In this document: one piece after another, positions 1 to 5,974 of the stretch
How the letters are laid out: each line of letters opens with the position of its first letter
Position numbering within the stretch: position 1 is the stretch's first letter
Origin: Gemmatimonadota bacterium
GTDB taxonomy: Bacteria; Latescibacterota; UBA2968; UBA8231
Direction of reading: 5' to 3'
Length of the DNA: 19,005 nt
Assembly: GCA_028875335.1 (NCBI GenBank)
Contig: JAPPEF010000296.1
Location: forward strand, 1 to 19,005
The notes under the pieces: generated by a model
Database searches by the model: none
What the model saw: only the letters and a program-made list of their open reading frames with translations
What the model was told of the DNA's origin: nothing
Made by a program: the position numbers and the translations under genes

Positions 1-637
1 TCACGATGGCCTCGACCTCGAGAGCCTGATCGTTGCTCACGAGATCGAGCTTGTTGAGCACGATGACGTTGGCGAACTCGATCTGGTCGATGAGCAGGTC
101 GGTCACCGTCCGGTGATCTTCTTCGCCCAGCGACTCACCGCGGTCTTGGAGCGCTTCGGCGGCGTTGTAGTCCCGCAGGAAGCTCGCCGCGTCCACGACC
201 GTGACCATCGTGTCGAGGCGCGAAACCTGACTCAGGCTCACACCGTTCTCGTCCTCGAAGGTGAAGGTCTGCGCGACCGGAATGGGCTCCGAGATCCCAG
301 TGGACTCGATGAGCAGGTAGTCGAAGCGTCTCTCCTGCGCGAGCCGTGAGACCTCGGCGAGCAGGTCGTCTCGCAGCGTGCAGCAGATGCAGCCGTTCGA
401 CATCTCGACCAGCTTCTCCTCGGTCCGCGAGAGCTGGGCACCGCCGTGCTCGACGAGCGCCGCGTCGATGTTGACCTCGCTCATGTCGTTGACGATGACC
501 GCGACGCGCATGCCCGCGCGGTTGTTGAGCACGTTGTTGAGAAGAGAGGTCTTGCCTGCGCCGAGAAAGCCGGACAGGACCGTAACGGGAAGTCTCTCTG
601 ACAGGGGCACTTTAGGTACTTTGCGCGGCGTGTTCAT
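1..637 (-). CDS. CobW/COG0523 (ZigA-like) G3E GTPase, 3' end outside window
   Basis: This is a G3E-family P-loop GTPase of the zinc-metallochaperone type, thought to deliver zinc to client proteins in the cytoplasm at the cost of GTP. The first 212 residues are visible and the frame is open at the left edge; family members have about 400. Seen: Walker A GFLGAGKT at residues 23-30, the metal-binding CxCC motif (GCICC, Cys83/85/86), the Walker B-like stretch [11 protein letters not shown] and the guanine-specificity motif NKLD. The phrases [16 protein letters not shown] and MVTVVDA are typical of the ZigA-like branch of COG0523. The start ATG at 637 has an AAGAGGA ribosome-binding site about 9 nt upstream. 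It begins 33 nt after the permease stop, so it is very probably the last visible gene of the receptor-permease operon. Family assignment is firm; the metal (zinc) is inferred from clade and neighbours. Confidence 0.95.
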   Translation of the reverse strand, partial: MNTPRKVPKVPLSERLPVTVLSGFLGAGKTSLLNNVLNNRAGMRVAVIVNDMSEVNIDAALVEHGGAQLSRTEEKLVEMSNGCICCTLRDDLLAEVSRLAQERRFDYLLIESTGISEPIPVAQTFTFEDENGVSLSQVSRLDTMVTVVDAASFLRDYNAAEALQDRGESLGEEDHRTVTDLLIDQIEFANVIVLNKLDLVSNDQALEVEAIV

Positions 638-670
638 ATAGATAGAATCCTCTTTTAACGTGAGTTCGGG

Positions 671-1948
671 TTAAGACTTGCCACTGCTGAGTTCTCTCGC
701 TGACAGGTACCGATCGCCCGTGCTGGACCGGAAGCGAAGATTGAGCAGCATATCCTCGTAGCCACGGCGCAGGGCACCGGCGCGAAAGCGCCAGACGATC
801 AGGGCGATGAGCAGAAAAGCGCTGCCCCATTGCAGAAACTGAACAGCCGGCGCATGGGAGGCGTCGAGGTTTACGGAAATCGCCAGACCAGCCGCGAGAA
901 GCAGCGCATCGATGGCGATGCCGAGAACGACTGTAACCGAGATGACTGCGGCGACGTAAATGGATGCGAAGCGGGAGCCGAACTGACTGACGATGATCGC
1001 AATCGTGCCCGTGTTGGTGGCCGGTCCAGTCATCAGAAAAATCAGCGCCGCGCCGGGGCTGACCCCCTTGGCAACCAGTGCGGCAGCGATCGGAGTACTG
1101 GCGGAGGCGCAGATATAGAGAGGGATGCTGATCAGCACCATGACTGGATAGGACAGCCAGCGGGCATACTCGTGCGCCATCAGATCGCTCGGAATCGCCA
1201 GAAAGAGCACGCCGCCCAGCACGACCCCCACCAGCAACGCAAAGAGAATGTCGTCGGCGATCTCAATGAAGCCATAGCGCAAGATGTGCTTGACCAGCTT
1301 TTTGAAGTCAAACTCTTGATTGTCGGTGGGGACTTCTGCCGCAGAAGAACCACCGGTGGATTGTCGGCCAGCGATACCCTTCAACCAATTGACTAGTAAA
1401 ACCTTCAGTTGCGCGGGGCTGACGTAGCAATCATCCCTACCAGCTATGAGGGATTGATGATGATCGTGCTCACATTCATGGTAGTGATCGTGGTCGCTCG
1501 CCTTGGCTTCGTCGCGGTCGTCTCTTATCAGTCCGATGCAGAAGATACCGGCGACGACCGCGGTAATGAAGCTGATGACGGGCCGGATGATGGCAACGAT
1601 GGGTCCGAAAAAGGCGTTGGTGACCAAAATCGAATCCGCACCCGTTTCCGGAGCGGTTATCAGGAAAGACATGCAGGACGAACGGGACGCCCCCTTGTTA
1701 CGCATCTCGGCCACCACGGGCACGACCGAACAACTGCACAGCGGCACGGGTATGCCAATGGCCGAACTCAAGGTGACGGATTTTAGGCTGTCGTCGCGGA
1801 GCCAGCGGAGAATGGCCTGGCGGGAGACAAACACATGAATCAGGCCGGAGAGAAGAAGCCCCAGCAGAAGCATGGGGGCTAGCAGTAAAAAGGAAGACCA
1901 GAGAAAGGCAAAAAAACTGGTTAATATCCCAAGAAATTCGAAGGTCAT
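671..1948 (-). CDS. SO_0444/ArsP-type (COG0701) metal efflux permease, copy 1
   Basis: This is a polytopic inner-membrane permease of the COG0701 (PF03773) group, which includes ArsP and the SO_0444-type Cu/Zn efflux transporters. Its 425 residues hold several hydrophobic segments. Seen: the signature PLCSCSVVPV with Cys71 and Cys73, FLITAPETGADS at about residues 95-106, and a cytoplasmic-looking His/Asp/Cys loop at about 150-166 (HDHYHECEHDHH), which suggests binding of a divalent transition metal. I chose ATG 1948 (MTFEFLG) rather than the in-frame ATG at 1963 because the second copy starts exactly there and nucleotide similarity stops at that codon. It lies 43 nt behind the receptor gene and 33 nt before the GTPase gene, in one apparent operon. 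The protein is about 95% identical by eye to copy 2 at 5975-7228, but ends in a different C-terminal tail. Substrate and direction of transport are inferred. Confidence 0.9.
   Translation of the reverse strand: MTFEFLGILTSFFAFLWSSFLLLAPMLLLGLLLSGLIHVFVSRQAILRWLRDDSLKSVTLSSAIGIPVPLCSCSVVPVVAEMRNKGASRSSCMSFLITAPETGADSILVTNAFFGPIVAIIRPVISFITAVVAGIFCIGLIRDDRDEAKASDHDHYHECEHDHHQSLIAGRDDCYVSPAQLKVLLVNWLKGIAGRQSTGGSSAAEVPTDNQEFDFKKLVKHILRYGFIEIADDILFALLVGVVLGGVLFLAIPSDLMAHEYARWLSYPVMVLISIPLYICASASTPIAAALVAKGVSPGAALIFLMTGPATNTGTIAIIVSQFGSRFASIYVAAVISVTVVLGIAIDALLLAAGLAISVNLDASHAPAVQFLQWGSAFLLIALIVWRFRAGALRRGYEDMLLNLRFRSSTGDRYLSARELSSGKS
671..1948. repeat. Long inverted repeat, left arm (permease copy 1)
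   Basis: About 1.24 kb of this gene matches 5975-7212 in the opposite orientation at high nucleotide similarity (roughly nine bases in ten by eye). Similarity begins at the MTFEFLG start codon and ends at the GDR codons. The two arms enclose the receptor, leader, lipoprotein and both small membrane protein genes. Confidence 0.85.
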
Positions 1949-1991
1949 TCTGTGCAATCCCATAGTCCGGTGAATGAATCCAGACGAATTC

Positions 1992-4232
1992 TTAGAAGAA
2001 TATTTTGTGCAACAGGCGCAGATTGCGGCCTGGCTCGGGCAGGATCTCTTTGACGCGGTTGAGGTGATTGCGGTACACCGCGTCAGTGGCGTTTTCCAAG
2101 GTCAAGGAGAAGGTGTGCAGACGGCCCCCCCACTGCGCGTAGTACTGGCTCGAAAGATCCAGCACTGCGTAGCCTTCCGTAGGCTCTTCAAACTCGCTAA
2201 TTCGGTTCTGCGCCGCAGCCAAACGCACGTCAATAGTCGCACTCAGCGCCTCAGTGGGTTCGCAAGTCAGACCCAAATGCCCTTGCAGAGGCGGCAGACG
2301 CGGCAGGGGTTCGTCGTCGAGATCAGTGAGCCGGCCGCGCACATAGCTGAGGCTACCGGCCACCTTCCAAGGCTCCGCCAGATGCCAATCGAAAGTAACT
2401 TCGGCACCGTGCATGAGGACGCGCTCGCCCACAGTCTGATAGAGGAAAAGATCGGCGCGCCGCAGACTGCGCTCGCCGCTGTTTTTGGGAAAAATGTACC
2501 CGTCAATAGCGTTGCGGAAGACAGCTAAGTGTACATGGCCTTTTTCGCGGTGATAGTCGGCGAACAGTTCCAGTCCCAAGCCGCGTTCGCTGTCGAGGGC
2601 ACCATTGCCCACCTCATACGAATAGGCGGCCAAGTGCGGCCCTTCGGAGAACAGCTCTTCGATGCCGGGAGCGCGATAGGTGCGCATCAAGGTCGAGCCC
2701 AGTGTCAAAGTCGAACTGGCGCGGTAGTGATTGGACAGACCGGCAGACATACCGGCAAAGTCGCGCGTCTGGATGCGGCCGACCGTGCGCGAATAGCGCT
2801 CCTCGCGCGGCTCGACGCGACGGGCGTCAACGCGCCAAGCCGCATTGGCCGCCCAAGGCCCATGCTCCCACTCCTGGTACGCGAACAGAGCACCGGCGTA
2901 TTCCTCGGCCGGCGGCGTAAAGTTGAGCCCAGCCGCGGCATAGTTGCGGTACTCGTACCACAGGCCAATCGCGCCGTTGGCAAAAGGCCCCATGCGATCC
3001 AAGTGGGCCAGCGCACCGTTGTTGTGCGTGAGCACCCCGAACTCCATGCCCACGTCACCACTGGCTTCGAATTCGCCGTGCTGATAGCGCGAAAACGAGT
3101 GGTGCAATTCTAGGCGCTGGAGCCAGTCCGACCCGGTGAGGACTTCGCCGCGCCCTTCAAGATGCTGGCGCTGGAGATCAATGGATACGCCGTGCGGGTG
3201 GCCGCCCTCTGGGTCAGGCGGGATGCCGTAGTCGGAGTCGTATAAGCTACCGGACGCACCTACGTGTCCCCAGGGACGGACCAGACTCAGGCCGACCGAG
3301 GCATTGCCCGTGCGGATGTCCGTATTGACGAGCACGCCATGCGGCGTGGCAATATCGTCGGCATTGCGCAGACTGCTGTCGAAGCGCAGGGCCAGTGGGC
3401 CGAGTGCCTGTTCGAGAGTCAGGCCGCCGGACAAACCTCGGTTGACGCTCTCCCCCTGATAGGTCACAGATCCCCCCAGACCGTCGGGCTGCTCAGAGGG
3501 CACGTATCCCCGCACCACGTTGACGACCCCGGCCAAGGCATTGGAGCCGTAGAGCAAGGTGTGGGGGCCGCGCACGACCTCGATGCGCTCAGTAGTCATC
3601 GGCTCGATAGCCACGGCGTGGTCCGAACAGGTGGCAGACAAATCGCCGGTGCGCTCGCCGTCTTCGATCAGCAGCAAGCGGTCGCCGCCCAGCCCGCGCA
3701 GCACCGGACGCGCCGGCGCTGGCCCCATCGAGCGCTGGGCAATGCCCGGCTCGTAGGCGATGGTCTCGGCGATGGTGCGGCTCAAATTCTGCCGCAGCTT
3801 GCTGCCGCTGAAGACGACTTCGGGTGCTTGCAGTGGAGAAACAGGGCTCTTGCGTTCGCCTTCGATGAGAATCCCCTCTACCTGCAGGGACTCGTAGCCG
3901 ATAACCAGATCGACATGGGTGGTATCCCCGGCGGCGACCTCGACCTTAAAGCGCTCCTCACGGTAGCCGACGTGTAGGCTTTGCAAGACGTGCGCACCAG
4001 AGGGTACGTTGGCGAAAAAGAAGTACCCCTCGGCGTCGCTCATCCGCGCCCGCTCGAGCCCCTCAATGACGACGGTAGTCCAACCGACGGGTTGGCCGCT
4101 TTCAGCGTCGAGCACGTGGCCGGCTAGAGCACCAGTCTGGTCGCCCCAAACAGGACTTACTGCTAGGCCGATTATGGATGCGAGTTTCCAAAATAGCCTG
4201 CGACTTGTGGCTTTTATCTGTCGGCTATTCAT
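1992..4232 (-). CDS. znuD: ZnuD-like TonB-dependent outer-membrane receptor
   Basis: This is an outer-membrane TonB-dependent receptor, most like the ZnuD zinc-piracy receptor family. Of its 746 residues, 1-30 form a signal peptide (cut expected after VWG), 34-110 a carboxypeptidase-regulatory-like domain (GHVLDAESGQPVGWTTV ... DAEGYFFFANVPSG), about 118-125 a TonB-box-like segment (VEGILIEG) and 135-240 the plug (GDRLLLIEDG, ERIEVVRGPHTLLYGSNALAGVVNVV). The rest is a beta-barrel ending in Phe-Phe. The phrases DYGIPP with a following His-rich GGHPHG, and AYSYEVGN..L..E, are typical of ZnuD-like receptors. The upstream GTG at 4244 is in frame, but ATG 4232 gives a cleaner signal peptide and overlaps the stop of a 27-codon leader ORF (ATGAATAG), suggesting translational coupling. 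The permease and GTPase genes follow. Receptor identity is firm; zinc specificity is inferred. Confidence 0.92.
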   Translation of the reverse strand: MNSRQIKATSRRLFWKLASIIGLAVSPVWGDQTGALAGHVLDAESGQPVGWTTVVIEGLERARMSDAEGYFFFANVPSGAHVLQSLHVGYREERFKVEVAAGDTTHVDLVIGYESLQVEGILIEGERKSPVSPLQAPEVVFSGSKLRQNLSRTIAETIAYEPGIAQRSMGPAPARPVLRGLGGDRLLLIEDGERTGDLSATCSDHAVAIEPMTTERIEVVRGPHTLLYGSNALAGVVNVVRGYVPSEQPDGLGGSVTYQGESVNRGLSGGLTLEQALGPLALRFDSSLRNADDIATPHGVLVNTDIRTGNASVGLSLVRPWGHVGASGSLYDSDYGIPPDPEGGHPHGVSIDLQRQHLEGRGEVLTGSDWLQRLELHHSFSRYQHGEFEASGDVGMEFGVLTHNNGALAHLDRMGPFANGAIGLWYEYRNYAAAGLNFTPPAEEYAGALFAYQEWEHGPWAANAAWRVDARRVEPREERYSRTVGRIQTRDFAGMSAGLSNHYRASSTLTLGSTLMRTYRAPGIEELFSEGPHLAAYSYEVGNGALDSERGLGLELFADYHREKGHVHLAVFRNAIDGYIFPKNSGERSLRRADLFLYQTVGERVLMHGAEVTFDWHLAEPWKVAGSLSYVRGRLTDLDDEPLPRLPPLQGHLGLTCEPTEALSATIDVRLAAAQNRISEFEEPTEGYAVLDLSSQYYAQWGGRLHTFSLTLENATDAVYRNHLNRVKEILPEPGRNLRLLHKIFF

Positions 4233-4308
4233 TGTCGTCGTCACCGCAGCTAGCCATAAAAAGAGCCAAAGCGAAAATGCTCAAGGCAGACATACTTCTT
4301 TTAAGCAT
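4225..4308 (-). CDS. 27-residue lipoprotein-signal leader peptide overlapping the receptor start
   Basis: This short reading frame encodes a complete lipoprotein signal peptide (MLKRSMSALSIF..., lipobox LFMASC with Cys21), then Gly, three Asp, Asn and Glu, then stops. It is the duplicated 5' end of the lipoprotein gene at 4914-5420, with near-identical DNA up to the GAC GAC GAC AAT codons, where the two copies part. The stop TAG is embedded in the receptor start (ATGAATAG). The ATG at 4308 keeps the same GGAGA ribosome-binding site about 10 nt upstream that serves the full-length lipoprotein, whereas the receptor ATG has no good site of its own. It may be a degenerate remnant, or a leader that now drives receptor translation by coupling. 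Whether the peptide is stable or has a role of its own is unknown. Confidence 0.6.
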   Translation of the reverse strand: MLKRSMSALSIFALALFMASCGDDDNE

Positions 4309-4373
4309 GGTGCTAGTCTCCAATGGTTTGACCGTCCACGCACACCTTCCCTAGGCGTTGCGCGCAGAACGGG

Positions 4374-4402
4374 AATTTAATGGTACGCGAATTGGATATG
4401 GA
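4374..4402 (-). promoter_or_regulatory. Candidate promoter for leader peptide/receptor (copy 1)
   Basis: On the minus strand a -35-like TCCATA (4402-4397) and a -10-like TAAATT (4379-4374) are separated by exactly 17 nt. The same spacing and nearly the same boxes occur in the duplicated copy at 5485-5513. It would start transcription about 60 nt upstream of the leader-peptide ATG. The -35 is poor, so this is a candidate only. Confidence 0.35.
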
Positions 4403-4407
4403 GAGGG

Positions 4408-4444
4408 GCACCCACGCACTAAGGCGATTTACCAGCGTGGATGC
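4408..4444 (-). other. Conserved intercistronic hairpin (copy 1)
   Basis: Directly after the stop codon of the first small membrane protein, the minus strand reads GCATCCACGC, 17 nt, GCGTGGGTGC: a ten-base inverted repeat with one mismatch. No U-run follows, so it is unlikely to be a simple terminator; an mRNA-processing, attenuation or protein-binding element is possible. The inner six bases and the loop are identical in the second copy at 5519-5555. Confidence 0.5.
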
Positions 4445-4445
4445 A

Positions 4446-4769
4446 CTAGCACCGGGGCGGGCCTCGGTTGAGATGGGTAAAGCGAGGAGAAAAAAGAGGT
4501 AACGGTACTGGGCGTAGAGCGGACGGCTTTGGCTGTGAGGCATTCAGCGCCACGAGCGCGAGCGCCAAGCCCCCAAAAAAGAGCGATAGGCTGCTCTGCA
4601 ACAGGCAAGCCGGGCAGTTCTCAGACTCGACGTGGCGCTCGTGGCGCTCGTGGCAAAGCTGGTGGCCGAAGGGTAGGCCGCAGCTTACAGCCGCAAAGAG
4701 CACGGTCAGCGCCAGCAGGGCCAGCGAGGACGCCGAGCCTATCGAGATGTCCGTTTTGCGCGTTAGCAT
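4446..4769 (-). CDS. Small two-helix membrane protein with His/Cys metal-ligand loop, copy 1
   Basis: I do not recognise a named family. The 107-residue product has two hydrophobic segments, about residues 14-32 and 56-76, joined by a short loop rich in possible metal ligands: His36, Cys39, His40, His43, His46, Cys52 and Cys55 (HQLCHERHERH ... CPAC). The tail is Pro/Arg-rich. It precedes the lipoprotein-like leader and the ZnuD-like receptor on the same strand, and a paralogue (5557-5871) precedes the full lipoprotein, so the gene travels with zinc-uptake genes. A role as a metal-binding partner or sensor in the membrane is inference. ATG 4769 was chosen because the paralogue starts at the same codon; an in-frame TTG at 4796 is the alternative. 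No clear ribosome-binding site is visible, and a promoter-like pair ends 8 nt before the ATG. Confidence 0.7.
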   Translation of the reverse strand: MLTRKTDISIGSASSLALLALTVLFAAVSCGLPFGHQLCHERHERHVESENCPACLLQSSLSLFFGGLALALVALNASQPKPSALRPVPLPLFSPRFTHLNRGPPRC

Positions 4770-4777
4770 GACTTTTG

Positions 4778-4806
4778 ATTTTAGGTGATCTGGCAAAAAA
4801 ACGCAA
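4778..4806 (-). promoter_or_regulatory. Candidate promoter, possibly leaderless, for small membrane protein copy 1
   Basis: On the minus strand TTGCGT (4806-4801), a 17-nt spacer and TAAAAT (4783-4778) precede the ATG at 4769 by only 8 nt, so transcription would begin at or next to the start codon. The same arrangement is kept in the second copy (5880-5908) although the spacer sequence has diverged. The block GGTTGAAGTTGCGTTTTT just upstream is also shared and could hold a regulator site. Confidence 0.4.
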
Positions 4807-4852
4807 CTTCAACCTTTTGTCTGTCGGCTATCCAATTGAGCTTGACATAAAT

Positions 4853-4885
4853 ACGCGGGACCGGTGCTTGCGTCCGGTCCCGCGT
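4853..4885 (-). terminator. Strong GC-rich hairpin after the lipoprotein gene
   Basis: A perfect 12-bp inverted repeat (ACGCGGGACCGG and its complement) with a 9-nt loop lies 28 nt downstream of the lipoprotein stop and upstream of the next small-membrane-protein gene. The sequence after the stem on the minus strand (ATTTATG) is only weakly T-rich, so it is a probable but not textbook intrinsic terminator. It would separate the lipoprotein transcript from the receptor operon. Confidence 0.6.
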
Positions 4886-4913
4886 CACCTCTACCTATGC
4901 AGGTCTAACCGCT

Positions 4914-5420
4914 TTACCCTTCGTCGTCGTGATCGTCGTGTTCCTCACCGGGTCCGTCCTCACTGACGTGGATTTCAATCTCCGGCGAGACGAAATCGGC
5001 GTGATCTCCGTGGTTGATTTTGAGGCGGATGGTAGTTTCGCCTTCCTCTAAGCCGAGGATGTGAAAAGCCCAAGCCCCGTCCTCGGCGTGATGCTCGACT
5101 TCGGCGATGCTCTCGTCGGCAATTTCCCAGGCGAGGGAGTAGTCATCGTCTTCGTCTGGGGTGAACAGATCGCCATCTTCGGCGATAAAGCGCACGGAAA
5201 GCAGGGCGGTTTCTTTGCCATGACCGACTTCAATTTCGCCGGTCACATCACCGCTTTCAACGCGGACGATTTCAGCGCCACTATCGCGTATAATCAGGCC
5301 GACGGCCTCGGCATGATCATCATGGAGGTCAGGATCGACGGGATTGTCGTCGTCGCCGCAGCTAGCCATAAACAGAGCCAAGGCGAAAATGCTCAACGCA
5401 GACATACTTTTTTTAAACAT
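4914..5420 (-). CDS. His/Asp-rich lipoprotein of the zinc locus
   Basis: This is a 168-residue lipoprotein of unrecognised family. Residues 1-20 form a signal peptide with lipobox LFMASC, and Cys21 is the lipidation site, followed by an acidic tether (GDDDNPVDPDLHDDHAE). The body, about residues 37-150, alternates short beta-like stretches (EIVRVESGDVTGEIEV, ALLSVRFIAEDGD, TTIRLKINHGDHADFVSPEIEI) and looks like an Ig-like/Big-type fold. The end is a metal-binding-looking Glu/His/Asp tail (EEHDDHDDEG). His and Asp pairs at both ends suggest capture of zinc at the membrane or surface for the neighbouring receptor, which is inference. The start is ATG 5420 with GGAGA about 10 nt upstream; the frame is open further upstream, but that part is the leader and lacks a signal peptide. 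Its first 25 codons are duplicated in front of the receptor gene. Confidence 0.8.
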   Translation of the reverse strand: MFKKSMSALSIFALALFMASCGDDDNPVDPDLHDDHAEAVGLIIRDSGAEIVRVESGDVTGEIEVGHGKETALLSVRFIAEDGDLFTPDEDDDYSLAWEIADESIAEVEHHAEDGAWAFHILGLEEGETTIRLKINHGDHADFVSPEIEIHVSEDGPGEEHDDHDDEG

Positions 5421-5484
5421 GGTGCTAGTCTCCAATGGTTTGGTCGTCCATGCACGCTTTCCTAGGTGTTGCGAACAAGACGGG

Positions 5485-5513
5485 AGTTTAATGGTACGCG
5501 AATTGGATATGAA
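5485..5513 (-). promoter_or_regulatory. Candidate promoter for the lipoprotein (copy 2)
   Basis: On the minus strand TTCATA (5513-5508), 17 nt, TAAACT (5490-5485) lies about 65 nt before the lipoprotein ATG. Spacing and spacer are conserved with the copy at 4374-4402. Both boxes match the sigma70 consensus at four of six positions. Confidence 0.35.
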
Positions 5514-5518
5514 GAGAG

Positions 5519-5555
5519 ACAGCCACGCACTAAGGCGATTTACCAGCGTGGATGC
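5519..5555 (-). other. Conserved intercistronic hairpin (copy 2)
   Basis: This is the counterpart of 4408-4444, immediately after the stop of the second small membrane protein. The inner stem CCACGC/GCGTGG and the 17-nt loop are identical; the outer stem has two mismatches. No U-tract follows. Confidence 0.45.
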
Positions 5556-5556
5556 A

Positions 5557-5871
5557 CTAGCACCGGGGCGGGCCTCGGTTGAGATGGGTAAAGCGAGGAG
5601 AAAAAAGAGGTAACAGTACTGTGCGCGGCGCGGACGGATTTGGCTCAGAGGCATTCAGCGCCACGAGCGCGAGCGCCAAGCCCCCAAAAAGGAGCGAGAG
5701 ACCGCTCTGCAACAGGTAAGCTGGGCAATTCTCAGGCTCGACGAGGCTCTCGTGGAAGAGTTGGTGGCTGAAGGGCAAGCCGCCGATTACGGCCGCAAAG
5801 AGCACGGTCAGCGCCAGCAAGGCCAGCGCGGACGGCGAGCCTATCGAGACGTCCGTTTTGCGCGTTAGCAT
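5557..5871 (-). CDS. Small two-helix membrane protein, copy 2 (reduced ligand loop)
   Basis: This 104-residue paralogue of the protein at 4446-4769 has the same two hydrophobic segments and an almost identical Pro/Arg-rich tail. Its loop has lost most candidate metal ligands: His36, His40 and Cys49 remain, Phe39 and Tyr52 replace two Cys, and the RHERH segment is shortened. It lies directly upstream of the intact lipoprotein gene and is divergent from permease copy 2 across a 103-bp gap. No ribosome-binding site is evident, and the candidate promoter ends about 8 nt before the ATG, as in copy 1. The function is unknown; the conserved pairing with lipoprotein-type genes suggests the two act together. 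Confidence 0.68.
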   Translation of the reverse strand: MLTRKTDVSIGSPSALALLALTVLFAAVIGGLPFSHQLFHESLVEPENCPAYLLQSGLSLLFGGLALALVALNASEPNPSAPRTVLLPLFSPRFTHLNRGPPRC

Positions 5872-5879
5872 AACCTTTG

Positions 5880-5908
5880 ATCTTAGTGGTCCGGCAGCAA
5901 AAACGCAA
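5880..5908 (-). promoter_or_regulatory. Candidate promoter, possibly leaderless, for small membrane protein copy 2
   Basis: On the minus strand TTGCGT (5908-5903), 17 nt, TAAGAT (5885-5880) ends 8 nt before the ATG at 5871. It is conserved in position with 4778-4806. The promoter of the divergent permease must lie in the same 103-bp gap; I could not define it. Confidence 0.38.
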
Positions 5909-5974
5909 CTTCAACCCCAGCGGCCACCCTGATCGAGGCTTGCCCTTCCTAGGCAATATTTCCTTCTTATCACA

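Larger units (their letters stand above)
4229..4812. repeat. Direct repeat A: small membrane protein + leader + lipoprotein signal
   Basis: About 580 bp matching 5340-5912 in the same orientation. It covers the promoter-proximal block, the small membrane protein gene, the hairpin, the leader and the lipoprotein signal peptide. Similarity ends at the GAC GAC GAC AAT codons of the signal-peptide reading frame. Within it, 4412-4503 is identical to 5523-5614 over 92 bp while the flanks have clearly diverged. Confidence 0.85.
5340..5912. repeat. Direct repeat B: small membrane protein + leader + lipoprotein start
   Basis: This is the partner of 4229-4812. Here the lipoprotein gene continues to full length, so this copy probably reflects the ancestral arrangement. 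Confidence 0.85.

Noticed and set aside
830..1396. 188-codon plus-strand ORF (and its counterpart at 6527-7093) rich in Asp, Arg and Gly
   Set aside because: Both are antisense to the two permease copies and are similar only because the permeases are duplicates. The composition is that of a shadow frame and there is no ribosome-binding site.
1946..1963. Longer permease N-terminus starting at ATG 1963 (MGLHRM...)
   Set aside because: Similarity to copy 2 begins at the MTFEFLG codon and the upstream ATG has no better ribosome-binding site.
4313..4543. 76-codon ORF on the minus strand with a hydrophobic stretch (YLFFLLALPISTEARP), also open in the second copy upstream of the lipoprotein
   Set aside because: It overlaps the end of the small membrane protein in another frame; its conservation is explained by the identical 92-bp block. 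In the second copy the frame simply runs on into the lipoprotein, whose own ATG, RBS and signal peptide are better.
5421..5560. Cobalamin or other known riboswitch in front of the lipoprotein/receptor
   Set aside because: A GGAGAC near the start recalled a B12 box and TonB receptors often carry that riboswitch, but the other conserved elements are absent; the GGAGA is adequately explained as a ribosome-binding site.
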